The notes under the pieces were generated by a model. That model saw only the letters and a list, made by a program, of their open reading frames with translations. It ran no database searches and was not told where the DNA came from. From Clostridium senegalense JC122 (lineage in GTDB: Bacteria > Bacillota > Clostridia > Clostridiales > Clostridiaceae), in the NCBI RefSeq assembly GCF_000285575.1, contig NZ_HE611051.1, positions 19,626-83,625 on the forward strand: DNA of 64,000 nt. Direction: 5' to 3'. A program made the position numbers and the translations under genes. This document shows positions 47,433-56,265 of this stretch, piece by piece. How positions within the stretch are numbered: the first letter of the stretch is position 1; every line of letters begins with the position of its first letter.

Positions 47433-48791
47433 GTGTTGAAAATTAAGATTAATTCTTTTTTAAGTATAATTACAGCGAAAACCGCTAAATTTCTTTCTAA
47501 ATTGCTTTCTAAAGGTGGTTCAAACTTTCCAGGGGCAGTTGCATTAAAGTTTGACAAACATATTTTAAAAACAGTGGCTAAGGACTATACTGTTATACTA
47601 GTTACTGGCACAAATGGTAAAACAACTACTACTAATATGATTTATAACATAATAAAAGGTGATAACAATCATGTTATAACTAATAGTACAGGTGCTAACA
47701 TGGTTGCTGGAATTACATCTTGTTTTATTGATAATTATAAATTTTTTAAAAACAATAAAGGTAAATATGCTGTTATCGAAGTTGATGAAGCTTATGTGCC
47801 AATAGTAACTGAAGATGTTAAACCTAAAATTATAACTGTAACTAATCTATTTAGAGATCAATTAGATAGATACGGTGAAATCCATACTACATTTTCTAAA
47901 ATATTTAACGGTGTTGAGAAGACCCCTAATACTACTTTAGTATTAAATGGTGATGAATCTCTCTTTGGAAAATTAGATGTGAAAAATACCGTTGTTTATT
48001 ATGGTTTTGAAATTCCTATAAATAAAGATACAACTATTTCTATGAACTCCGATAATAAATTTTGTAAATGTTGTAAGTCACCTTATAAATATGAATTTGT
48101 AACTTATAATCATTTAGGATATTACTACTGTGAAAATTGCGGATATAAACGTCCTGAACTAAAATATAAAGTTGAAGAAGTGTTAGATTTAAGTCCAAAG
48201 GGCTCTACAGTTATTGTAAACAATAATCAACTTACTATAAATCAAGCTGGAGAATATAATATTTATAATGGTCTATGTGCTTATTCTATAGGAAAAGAAT
48301 TAGGTATAGCTGATAAAGTTATATTTTCTTCCCTTGAAAATCAATCTACAAGCTTTGGAAGACAAGAAACAATAAACATAGATGGAAAAGAAGTTAAAAT
48401 AATTTTAGTTAAAAATCCTGCTGGATATGATCAAGCAGTAAATACAATAATGTTAGACAAAAAGAAAATTAATCTTGCTTTATTGCTTAATGATAAATAT
48501 GCAGATGGTCGAGATGTTTCTTGGATATGGGATGTAAACTTTGAAAAATTAAATGAATTAGCTATAAATAATATCTTAATTTCTGGAACTAGATTATATG
48601 ACATGGCTGTAAGATTAAAAATAGCTGGATTTGATACTAATAAATTTACATTATGCGATGATGGAGATACATTAATAGAACATATAAAATCTTCAGATAC
48701 TGAAACTACTTATATTTTAGCTACTTACACAGCTATGCTTAATATAAGAAAAACTCTTCATAGCAAAGGTTATATCGATAAAATATGGTAA
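47433..48791 (+). CDS. murT: Lipid II isoglutaminyl synthase, Mur-ligase subunit MurT
   Basis: 452 residues. Mur-ligase ATP-binding motif VTGTNGKTTTTNM (about 58-70), EVDEAYVP, a zinc-ribbon insertion (CKCC ... CENCGY, about 206-232) typical of MurT, and a C-terminal DUF1727 domain (LNDKYADGRDVSWIWDVNFE). With GatD it amidates D-Glu in lipid II to D-isoglutamine. The start is uncertain: GTG 47433 overlaps the AAGGGAG site, TTG 47436 is possible. gatD follows 14 nt after the stop. Confidence 0.94.
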   Translation: MLKIKINSFLSIITAKTAKFLSKLLSKGGSNFPGAVALKFDKHILKTVAKDYTVILVTGTNGKTTTTNMIYNIIKGDNNHVITNSTGANMVAGITSCFIDNYKFFKNNKGKYAVIEVDEAYVPIVTEDVKPKIITVTNLFRDQLDRYGEIHTTFSKIFNGVEKTPNTTLVLNGDESLFGKLDVKNTVVYYGFEIPINKDTTISMNSDNKFCKCCKSPYKYEFVTYNHLGYYYCENCGYKRPELKYKVEEVLDLSPKGSTVIVNNNQLTINQAGEYNIYNGLCAYSIGKELGIADKVIFSSLENQSTSFGRQETINIDGKEVKIILVKNPAGYDQAVNTIMLDKKKINLALLLNDKYADGRDVSWIWDVNFEKLNELAINNILISGTRLYDMAVRLKIAGFDTNKFTLCDDGDTLIEHIKSSDTETTYILATYTAMLNIRKTLHSKGYIDKIW

Positions 48792-48805
48792 GGCAAGGTG
48801 ATTTA

Positions 48806-49537
48806 ATGGAACTAAATATATGTCATTTATATCCTGATTTATTGAATGTTTATGGTGATGTTGGTAATGTTTTAATTTTAAAGCATAGAGCTAATGAAAG
48901 AAACATAAAAGTTAACATAATAAATGTTTCTGTTGGAGATGAATTTGATGAAGATAAATATGATATAGTATTTTTTGGCGGCGGTCAGGACTATGAACAA
49001 TCAATTGTATCCAACGATTTAATTAATTATAAAAAAGATAGCATTAAGTCTTATATAGAAAATGGTAAAGTATTCTTATGTATTTGTGGTGGCTATCAAC
49101 TTTTAGGTAAATATTATACAACACCTGAAGGTGAAAAATTAGAAGGTCTAGGTGCTCTAGATATATATACAGAAGCTGGTAATACTAGATTTATAGGCAA
49201 TACAGTTATATATAATGAAGAATTTGATGAAACCTATGTAGGATTTGAGAATCACTCAGGAAGAACTTATACAAATGGATTAAAACCGCTTGGTTCAGTA
49301 AAAGCTGGTTATGGTAATAATGGTGATGATAAAAAAGAAGGTTGCATCTATAAAAACACATATTGCACTTACTTCCATGGTAGTTTATTATCAAAAAATC
49401 CTGAACTTGCAGACAGACTACTTAAAATTGCTTTAGATAATAAATATAAAGATGCAGAGGTAGCTTTAACAAAATTAGATGATACTTTCGAAATTAAAGC
49501 TAAAAAATTTATTATTGATAGAGAATTAAATAAATAA
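48806..49537 (+). CDS. gatD: Lipid II isoglutaminyl synthase, glutamine amidotransferase subunit GatD
   Basis: 243 residues of the class I glutaminase type: nucleophile Cys in FLCICGGYQLLGKYY (about residue 94), His in TYFHGSLLSKNPELAD, and HLYPDLLNVYGDVGN at the N-terminus. Provides ammonia to MurT. The start ATG 48806 has AAGGTG upstream; the frame extends seven codons into murT, which is less likely to be used. Ends at a bidirectional terminator. Confidence 0.94.
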   Translation: MELNICHLYPDLLNVYGDVGNVLILKHRANERNIKVNIINVSVGDEFDEDKYDIVFFGGGQDYEQSIVSNDLINYKKDSIKSYIENGKVFLCICGGYQLLGKYYTTPEGEKLEGLGALDIYTEAGNTRFIGNTVIYNEEFDETYVGFENHSGRTYTNGLKPLGSVKAGYGNNGDDKKEGCIYKNTYCTYFHGSLLSKNPELADRLLKIALDNKYKDAEVALTKLDDTFEIKAKKFIIDRELNK

Positions 49538-49538
49538 T

Positions 49539-49575
49539 AAAAAGCTATGAAATTAATTTAATTTCATAGCTTTTT
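49539..49575. terminator. Bidirectional terminator between gatD and XRE-TPR gene
   Basis: AAAAAGCTATGAAAT (49539-49553) / ATTTCATAGCTTTTT (49561-49575), 15 bp perfect. Confidence 0.92.
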
Positions 49576-49579
49576 CTAA

Positions 49580-50860
49580 TTAAATTTTTTTCTCTAATTG
49601 CATTGCTAAATTTAAAAATTTTATTGCTTCTGACACTTCTCCTAACTTATGATACATATTTCCCATTTGCAAATATCGTTTGTATATTTTATCTTTATAC
49701 CCACACTTCAATAACGCATCTAATGATAAATTCATATATGTTTCTGAAGCAGCATAGTCCCCTTCTAATTGCAATAATATAGCTTTATAATAATATGCAC
49801 TCTCTATAAATTTAGAACTATCTAAGTTTATAGCATAAGTTAAAAGTTCATTTGAAACTTCTTTTGCCAATCCTAACATTTTATTTTCAATTAATGCTTC
49901 TAAATTTGCTATCAAAAATATACATAACTTTTCTTTATTCTCTCTTGGAAATATTTTCAAACTTTCCCTAATACAATTTTCTCCTAAATCTATTTTTTTA
50001 TTTCTTATTAAAACCTCTCCAAAATTATGCAAACAACTAGCATATTTCTCACAATCATTTTTGTAAAGCTTAAAAACTTTATTTTTATATGCCTCAAATT
50101 CATCATAATTTTCTAAATGTAATGCTAATAAACTACATAAATTATATATTGCTCCTTCAATTTTTTCATTTTCGCAATACTTAATCATAGATTTTAATTC
50201 TTCACAAATTTCTGATGCCTTTTCATATTCACCTAGCATCATATACGCTGAGCCTTCATTATAAGTTGTTCTTATAAGTTCTAGTTTATCTTCTACATTT
50301 AATTCTTTTAATCTATTTCTTACACTATTATAATAACTTATAGCTTGTCTTTGTTCTCCATTTAGAGATAAATACACACCTACATCAACATAATATTTTA
50401 GTTGATATAATTCATTGTGCGCTCTTTTACAAAAATCATAATATCGTGGTATAAGTTTTCTTAATTCATCAAAGTTACGTTTAAATATATGCGCAGAAAA
50501 AAATAAATGCATTATTTCGCAACATAACTCATAATAAGAATATTTTTCAGCATACTCTAAATTATATTCAACATCGTCAAAATAATCATCATAATAACTA
50601 TTAGTTTCTTTACATCTTCGAAAAACTTCAACATTGTCTACTAATTGTTTTTTTACATCATGCTTTAAATAATTAATATCTAATTCTAATTTTTCGCTTA
50701 TATATTCCAATATCCAGTCTTCAGCATCTACTTTATTATTTTCTATACAACTCATTTTAGAAACTGAAATTTTTTCTTCACAAATTTCTTTTAAAGTTAA
50801 CCCTTTATATATTCTTGACCTTTTTATTTTTTCTCCTATAGATAATATTTCTGATGTCAT
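49580..50860 (-). CDS. XRE-family HTH regulator with C-terminal TPR domain (second of tandem pair)
   Basis: 426 residues: an HTH at about 8-65 (LSIGEKIKRSRIYKGLTLKEI, ISVSKMSCIENNKVDAED) and then helical TPR repeats (AISYYNSVRNRLKELN, AYMMLGEYEKASEI, MGNMYHKLGEVSEAIKFLN). HTH-TPR regulators of the RNPP/Rgg-like class bind short peptides, but members with other ligands exist; no peptide gene is obvious here. It lies 15 nt after its paralogue, so is cotranscribed. ATG 50860 follows AGGTGAG. Confidence 0.85.
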   Translation of the reverse strand: MTSEILSIGEKIKRSRIYKGLTLKEICEEKISVSKMSCIENNKVDAEDWILEYISEKLELDINYLKHDVKKQLVDNVEVFRRCKETNSYYDDYFDDVEYNLEYAEKYSYYELCCEIMHLFFSAHIFKRNFDELRKLIPRYYDFCKRAHNELYQLKYYVDVGVYLSLNGEQRQAISYYNSVRNRLKELNVEDKLELIRTTYNEGSAYMMLGEYEKASEICEELKSMIKYCENEKIEGAIYNLCSLLALHLENYDEFEAYKNKVFKLYKNDCEKYASCLHNFGEVLIRNKKIDLGENCIRESLKIFPRENKEKLCIFLIANLEALIENKMLGLAKEVSNELLTYAINLDSSKFIESAYYYKAILLQLEGDYAASETYMNLSLDALLKCGYKDKIYKRYLQMGNMYHKLGEVSEAIKFLNLAMQLEKKI

Positions 50861-50875
50861 CTTCTCACCTACTCA

Positions 50876-52177
50876 CTAATTCTCTAAAAAATTTAATTCA
50901 TTTAAAACTTTTATACCATCATTTAAGCATTTTTCAGCTTCATTTTCTCGACCATTATCCACATAAAATTTTCCTAATATTAAAGATATTTCTGCATATT
51001 CTTTTAAGAAGTTTAATTTCTTTACATAATTAAGAGTTTGAATTAATGTATTTTCTGCGCTTTCTAATTTTCCCTCTAATAATTCTACCTTATATTTTAA
51101 TAAGTAGTAATCACATAAAGATTTTTCCTCACCCTTTTCTATGTGCATTAATATTTCATCTAAAGTTTCTTTTGCTTTAGTTTCATTTTTTAATTTTATA
51201 TAATTATCACAAATATTGCATAGTGTTTCTATTATTTTAGAATCCTTAGTCTTTTCTCTCATATCTTTTGCTCTATATAAATGATCAAAAGATTGTTCTA
51301 AACTATTGAAATCTGAAAATATCTTTCCTAAATTATTTTCTATTTTTGAAAAGTAATAATTATCCTTTAGCCCGCTAAATATTTTTAAACTATACTCTGA
51401 ATATTTAATAGCCTCATTAATATTGTTATTTTCACAATATTGTTGTGCTAACTCTAACATTTTTTTACCATACTTTTTCTTATTATCTAAATTTTTAAAT
51501 GTTTCTTCAGCTCTTAAAGCATATTCATAAGACTTGTCCATTTCTCCTATTTTAAAGTATGTCAATGATATATAATAATTAATCTCTCCAATTAAAAAAT
51601 CATCACCTATATTACTATCTTCATATACCTTTTCTGCCTGTTGAAAATAACTATAAGCTGAATGATACGCCTTTAACTCTAAAGTTATTTTACCTAATAA
51701 TATGAATGTAGCTATTATGTTATCTACTGAATTATTTTTTATAAAAATATTGTTTGAAGTAAGCAAATCCTCTTGAGCTTTATCATATTCACCCTTTTTA
51801 GTATGAATTAGGCCTTTTAAATATAAATTTTTTCCTTTTTGCATTTCTAATTTATATTCTTCTGCATATTTTATAGATATTTCTATATGATTTTGAGCCT
51901 CTTCTAATTCTCCAATTAATATTTTAGACTCAGCTATATTTTCATAATAGGTACATATTTTTTGAGCTTGTGTTTCCTCTGTTTCCATTAAATACTCTAC
52001 TGTTACATCTAAAGCACTTGCTAAATATTCTAATAAATCCATACTTGGATTAGACTTTCCTGATTCTACTAAACTTATTTGCCCTGCAGTTATTCTATCC
52101 CCTGCTAAGTTCTTTAATGTTAAATCTAGCTGTTTTCTTCTAAGTTTAACTTTCTCTCCCAAAGATAATATCTTCAT
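50876..52177 (-). CDS. XRE-family HTH regulator with C-terminal TPR domain (first of tandem pair)
   Basis: 433 residues with HTH (ILSLGEKVKLRRKQLDLTLKN, ITAGQISLVESGKSNPSMDLL) and ten or so TPR helices (GLIHTKKGEYDKAQEDLLT, NLGKIFSDFNSLEQSFDHL). The HTH starts of this and the next gene align (ILS-x-GEK-x-K, TLK, YL), so they arose by duplication. The recognition helix is closer to consensus here than in the second copy. An upstream dyad at 52211-52230 may be its operator. Target genes are unknown. Confidence 0.86.
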   Translation of the reverse strand: MKILSLGEKVKLRRKQLDLTLKNLAGDRITAGQISLVESGKSNPSMDLLEYLASALDVTVEYLMETEETQAQKICTYYENIAESKILIGELEEAQNHIEISIKYAEEYKLEMQKGKNLYLKGLIHTKKGEYDKAQEDLLTSNNIFIKNNSVDNIIATFILLGKITLELKAYHSAYSYFQQAEKVYEDSNIGDDFLIGEINYYISLTYFKIGEMDKSYEYALRAEETFKNLDNKKKYGKKMLELAQQYCENNNINEAIKYSEYSLKIFSGLKDNYYFSKIENNLGKIFSDFNSLEQSFDHLYRAKDMREKTKDSKIIETLCNICDNYIKLKNETKAKETLDEILMHIEKGEEKSLCDYYLLKYKVELLEGKLESAENTLIQTLNYVKKLNFLKEYAEISLILGKFYVDNGRENEAEKCLNDGIKVLNELNFLEN

Positions 52178-52704
52178 AAATCACGCACCCTTTACAAGTA
52201 ATTTATTATTGTTAATTGACCATTATTAACATAATTTTTAGTTATTTTATATCAATTTTATAATTTATTGAATTTTATAAATTTTCATATTTAATTATAA
52301 CATATGTATAAAAGATTTCCTAAGAATATATAGAAATTTTAACAATTTTTGTAGATTTTCTGAACTTATTCTTTAAATTTATATTTTTATAAAGAAACAT
52401 CTGATTTTTTCATAAAATTTATAGATAAATTATTATTTTATGAAATAAATATATTAAAAATAAAGTATTTATTACATAAAGTATTATAGTAACACAAAAT
52501 ATTGTATCCATTTTTAAGATTCTCAAATTAATTATACTAACTTTTTAGTTTTTTTTATATTTTTTTGCAAATTATAATTAAATTATAATTTATTTACTAT
52601 ATTTATTATTATAAACTATTTTATTAACTTTTTGTTAATATGCTTAAAATTAAAAATACTTTTAAATTTAAAATTTAAAAGTATTTTTACTAAATATGAT
52701 ATTT
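52178..52704. other. 527-nt AT-rich intergenic region
   Basis: Holds the XRE promoter area and, at its right end, a terminator for the small gene at 52705. GTTAAT-N8-ATTAAC (52211-52230) is a possible autoregulatory dyad about 35 nt from the regulator start. No other small ORF with a ribosome site is visible. Confidence 0.5.
52651..52689 (-). terminator. Terminator of the 59-residue peptide gene
   Basis: 18-bp perfect stem (52651-52668 with 52672-52689), loop of 3 nt, with T-rich ends in both directions. Confidence 0.85.
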
Positions 52705-52884
52705 TTAATCCAATAATAACATAGCATTACTATAAAATGTATCAATCATACTTTTGGTAACTTTCATACATCTTTTTATTCTTCTCTTTGTTCTTCTATT
52801 TATATTAGGTTTCATAGATTCTATAGCTACCATAATCACTGTTGCAGTCAAAACCATTTTTGCCATCACTCTTATTAATTTCAA
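52705..52884 (-). CDS. Small basic membrane-type protein, 59 residues
   Basis: Found by reading the minus strand. TTG 52884 follows a perfect AGGAGG with a 7-nt spacer. The product opens with a short hydrophobic helix (MKLIRVMAKMVLTATVIMVA), then a strongly basic segment (RRTKRRIKRCMK) and a tail ending YSNAMLLLD. A strong terminator 16 nt after the stop supports a real transcription unit. I do not recognise a family. It may be a membrane peptide of unknown role; relation to the XRE-TPR genes downstream is only positional. Confidence 0.68.
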   Translation of the reverse strand: MKLIRVMAKMVLTATVIMVAIESMKPNINRRTKRRIKRCMKVTKSMIDTFYSNAMLLLD

Positions 52885-53024
52885 TTTTATCCCTCCTAAA
52901 AAATTTAATACATATTAAATCTAATAGTACTATTTTGTACAATTTTATCAAATTAATTCCTAGATAAATAAAATTTAAAATTAATAATATCCTAGTTCAT
53001 TAAATCCAGTATAAATTAATAACT

Positions 53025-53330
53025 TTATGTAATGTCTAATTGGCAATTTTTATACTCTTCAAATCCGCCTTTTAAATTTTTCACATTGAATCCTTTATCT
53101 AAAAGAAAAAGTGTTGCTCCGATACTAACTTTTCCACTATTGCAATAAACTATAATTTCCTTATTCATATCTAAATCGTCCATCTCTATTGCTAAATTAG
53201 ACATGGGAATATTTACAGCTCCTTCAATATGACCTTCATTATATTGAACTTTGCTTCTAACATCTAATATAACTATATTTTCTCCATTAATTATTTTTTC
53301 CATCAACTTTTTTAAATCTATATTATTCAT
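53025..53330 (-). CDS. Single-domain rhodanese-like sulfurtransferase
   Basis: 101 residues: ILDVRSKVQYNEGHIEGAVNIPM and the active-site loop IVYCNSGKVS with the catalytic Cys. Handles persulfide or related sulfur transfer; the partner is unknown. The start ATG 53330 has AAGGGGATGGG upstream. A longer frame from 53363 overlaps the upstream gene by 8 nt and lacks a good site. It follows the RNase H gene closely. Confidence 0.88.
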   Translation of the reverse strand: MNNIDLKKLMEKIINGENIVILDVRSKVQYNEGHIEGAVNIPMSNLAIEMDDLDMNKEIIVYCNSGKVSIGATLFLLDKGFNVKNLKGGFEEYKNCQLDIT

Positions 53331-53355
53331 GTATTCCCATCCCCTTATAACTTTA

Positions 53356-54324
53356 TTATTCATTATCTAATTTAGCAAATTCTATTAGTAAATCAATTAA
53401 CTCTTGTTTTTTTAACCTATTAAGTTTTGACTTTAATTTATCTTCACCTAAATTAAAATAATTTTCTTTTATTTCATTTTTTCTAACTTTTAACTCATTT
53501 TTATCCAACACATCGATTAGATTTTCTATTTCCACCTTATTTTCTTTAGATGATTCTTTAATATTTTTCACGTTGGAATAATACTTTTCATTAACTATTC
53601 CTTTTAATTTTACTTCCTCTTCTACTCCATTTACAACTATTTCATTTTCTTTTATATATTTATTTACTGCATCAGTTAATGGCACTCCAATTGCTTTTTT
53701 AGCTATGCTATCAGTTATTTCATTGTATATATCCCCTGTATGACTATCAACTTTTACAAATATAATTTCTATTTTATCTTCATTAATATATTTGTTTATA
53801 GTTTCATAGTACTTTTTAGACGATACATCTTTTCTTTCCCAGGTGCCTAATGCATGATGATATATTCCCTCATAATCATGAAATATAACTATTTTTTTCT
53901 CTCCCTTTGATTTAGCATATTCAACTGCTTGTATAGTAGCCTTTAATTCTCCTGCAATTTGTCTTATTTGTTTTTGAGATGTATCATTTGATGCACCACT
54001 TTCCATATATTCTATAACATCATCCTTAACTGCTACTAAACCATAAGAAAACTTTTCATTACTTGAATTATAACTTCCGTCTACATATATATGTAATATA
54101 TCCATTGGGTAATTATCTAAACCTTTTTTTAAAAGTCTTTTATCATTACTCAAATAATCTTTTGCTTCTTGTAATATTTCAAAACTCTTATACTGCGCTC
54201 CCTTTACCCCTTTTATTAACCTTGAACATTCATTCCAATTATCTACTATGATATTTTTCACTTCACAATTTTTCAAGTTATCATATCCATGTTTAATTGC
54301 ATATACTTTTTTTACTTTTGCCAT
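53356..54324 (-). CDS. rnhA: Ribonuclease HI with N-terminal viroplasmin domain and C-terminal extension
   Basis: 322 residues. N-terminal caulimovirus-viroplasmin (hybrid-binding) domain: VYAIKHGYDNL, KGAQYKSFEILQEAKDYL. RNase HI domain from about residue 75 with catalytic acids in IYVDGSYN, RQIAGELKATI, FHDYEGIYH and ITDSIAKKA. About 100 further residues are charged and end in a helical bundle (KLKSKLNRLKKQELIDLLIEF) that I cannot assign. Cleaves RNA in RNA-DNA hybrids. ATG 54324 follows AAGGAG. Confidence 0.88.
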   Translation of the reverse strand: MAKVKKVYAIKHGYDNLKNCEVKNIIVDNWNECSRLIKGVKGAQYKSFEILQEAKDYLSNDKRLLKKGLDNYPMDILHIYVDGSYNSSNEKFSYGLVAVKDDVIEYMESGASNDTSQKQIRQIAGELKATIQAVEYAKSKGEKKIVIFHDYEGIYHHALGTWERKDVSSKKYYETINKYINEDKIEIIFVKVDSHTGDIYNEITDSIAKKAIGVPLTDAVNKYIKENEIVVNGVEEEVKLKGIVNEKYYSNVKNIKESSKENKVEIENLIDVLDKNELKVRKNEIKENYFNLGEDKLKSKLNRLKKQELIDLLIEFAKLDNE

Positions 54325-54372
54325 ATTCTAGCTCCTTACTTATAACATTTTCTATATGTTATTTTAATATAT

Positions 54373-55434
54373 TTAAATAAAAGCTCCAATAATAATTACA
54401 TCAGTTTTCTTTAATAAATTTATTTCATAATAACTTCCTAACATTTTTTCATTATTGTCACACATAACTCTTATTATTGGTCTATCCGGAAACCCCTGGT
54501 TTTGTCTTACTACAAATCCGCTATAACCATTAGAAAGTTTTACTCTACAACCTAAAGGATAAATAGAAAATACATTTTTAAATTTCTTAACAACCTCTTT
54601 ATCAAAACTTGTTCCTGATCCTGATAATATCATTTCATAAGCATCTGCTGGATTAAATTTTTTTCTATAACTTCTATCACTAGTCAGCGCATCAAACACA
54701 TCACAAACTGCTGTTATTTTGCTGTATATACTTATTTGTTCATCTTTTAACCCATATGGATATCCTGATCCATCTATTTTTTCATGATGTTCTAATATAA
54801 CCCTTAGAGCTGAATTGGATATATTGAAACTTTTTTTTATAGCTTCTCCACCATATATAGGATGCTTTTTTATTTCATCAAATTCTTCCTTTGTTAATGG
54901 ACCTTTTTTATCTATTATATTTATAGGAACCTTTACTTTTCCTATATCATGTAATGTGCTTCCTATAACTAATTCATTTAGCATATCCCTATTCATTCTA
55001 AATGCTAGCCCCATAAATGCAGCATTAGCACCTGTATCTACACTATGTAGCATAGTATAATTATCATGTGTCTTTATTTCATATAAACTCTTATTTATAT
55101 CTTTCAATTCAACTATATAGTCTATCATTTCTTTAACACTTGCAACATATTCTTTGACATGTGTTTGGGTTAATGATCCCACATTTTTCATAACCTTCCC
55201 TAAACACTTAATTATATCTTGTTTTAACCCACACAACATTGTATCTTCTATTTCTATATCTTCTAACCTTTCATCTTTTACATATATATATATAACTCCT
55301 AAAGATTCAAGTCTACTTATATATTGATTTGTTAGTTTTACCCCTGATTTTAATAAAATTCTTCCACTTGTATCCAATATGCTTTTCCCTAATATTTCAT
55401 TTTCTTTCACATTGGTTATTAACTCAAAACGCAT
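54373..55434 (-). CDS. HD-GYP domain protein (cyclic-di-GMP phosphodiesterase-like), copy 1
   Basis: 353 residues. An N-terminal domain of about 120 residues (GKSILDTSGRILLKSGVKLT, YIYVKDERLEDIEIED) is followed by HD-GYP: HSVDTGANAAF, STLHDIGKVKVP, HPIYGGEAI, EHHEKIDGSGYPYGLK and CDVFDALTSDRSYR. A C-terminal beta segment follows (CRVKLSNGYSGFVVRQN). All metal ligands are present, so phosphodiesterase activity is plausible. Close paralogue of 56266-57324 along its full length, with a rhomboid gene between. Confidence 0.9.
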   Translation of the reverse strand: MRFELITNVKENEILGKSILDTSGRILLKSGVKLTNQYISRLESLGVIYIYVKDERLEDIEIEDTMLCGLKQDIIKCLGKVMKNVGSLTQTHVKEYVASVKEMIDYIVELKDINKSLYEIKTHDNYTMLHSVDTGANAAFMGLAFRMNRDMLNELVIGSTLHDIGKVKVPINIIDKKGPLTKEEFDEIKKHPIYGGEAIKKSFNISNSALRVILEHHEKIDGSGYPYGLKDEQISIYSKITAVCDVFDALTSDRSYRKKFNPADAYEMILSGSGTSFDKEVVKKFKNVFSIYPLGCRVKLSNGYSGFVVRQNQGFPDRPIIRVMCDNNEKMLGSYYEINLLKKTDVIIIGAFI

Positions 55435-55482
55435 ACCATTCCCCTACTCATATTCATACATATTTAACAAATTTAAAATAGT

Positions 55483-55516
55483 AAAAGATAGCAGTAACTC
55501 TACTATCTTTTATTGT
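55483..55516 (-). terminator. Terminator of the rhomboid gene
   Basis: AAAAGATAG (minus, 55511-55503) pairs with CTATCTTTT (55491-55483), T-rich flank. Confidence 0.7.
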
Positions 55517-55545
55517 CTAATATATTATGTCTAACAATTATTTTA

Positions 55546-56196
55546 TTATTGTTTTCTTAACTTTTTTCTCTCAATGATAATTATTAAAAAAGTTATTATA
55601 GCTCCAGCAATACCACCTGTCACATGAGCTGTTATATCTATATTGGGAACAAAAAAACCTATTAATAAATTTACAACTATTACTTCTGTTATTCCCCTCA
55701 ATACAGTTTTTCCAAAGACTTTCTTATTTAAAAATACAATAATTAATAAAGAACCTAAAAGTCCAAATATAGCTCCAGACGCACCTACTGATATACCTAT
55801 TCCAAGTTTTACATTAGCAACTACATAACTTCCATATGACGCAAAAATCAAAGATAAAATATATACTATTATAAATTTACCTTTTCCTAATACTTTTTCA
55901 ACAATACTTCCTATAGCATTCAATGCAATCATATTTAATGTTAAATGTAATACTGATGCATGTAAAAATCCAGCAGTAAACAGTCTATAATATTCTCCGT
56001 TTTTAACCAAAAGGTTCACCATACCACCAAGTACAATAATTGCTCTTGTATCTATATTTAATATACCACCATGAAAATAATAAAAAGATGTAAATGCAGT
56101 GATAATATACATAATAATGTTTATCATTATTAAAAAATATGTTACACTAGGACCCTTTTTAAAATTTTCTAGGACCTGTTCCTTGTTTATTTTCAT
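55546..56196 (-). CDS. Rhomboid family intramembrane serine protease
   Basis: 216 residues with about six membrane helices. YRLFTAGFLHASVLHLTLNMIAL carries the HxxxN oxyanion region, the catalytic Ser is in GASGAIFGLLG and the catalytic His in ITAHVTGGIAGA. Cleaves membrane proteins; substrates unknown. The start ATG 56196 has AGGAG 8 nt upstream; an in-frame start at 56229 has none. Lies between two HD-GYP genes, all leftward. Confidence 0.9.
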   Translation of the reverse strand: MKINKEQVLENFKKGPSVTYFLIMINIIMYIITAFTSFYYFHGGILNIDTRAIIVLGGMVNLLVKNGEYYRLFTAGFLHASVLHLTLNMIALNAIGSIVEKVLGKGKFIIVYILSLIFASYGSYVVANVKLGIGISVGASGAIFGLLGSLLIIVFLNKKVFGKTVLRGITEVIVVNLLIGFFVPNIDITAHVTGGIAGAIITFLIIIIERKKLRKQ

Positions 56197-56265
56197 ACAC
56201 TCACTCCTAAATTTTGATATTATAGTCAACTCATTGTATAAATGTTTTTCAATAAAACATCATAA

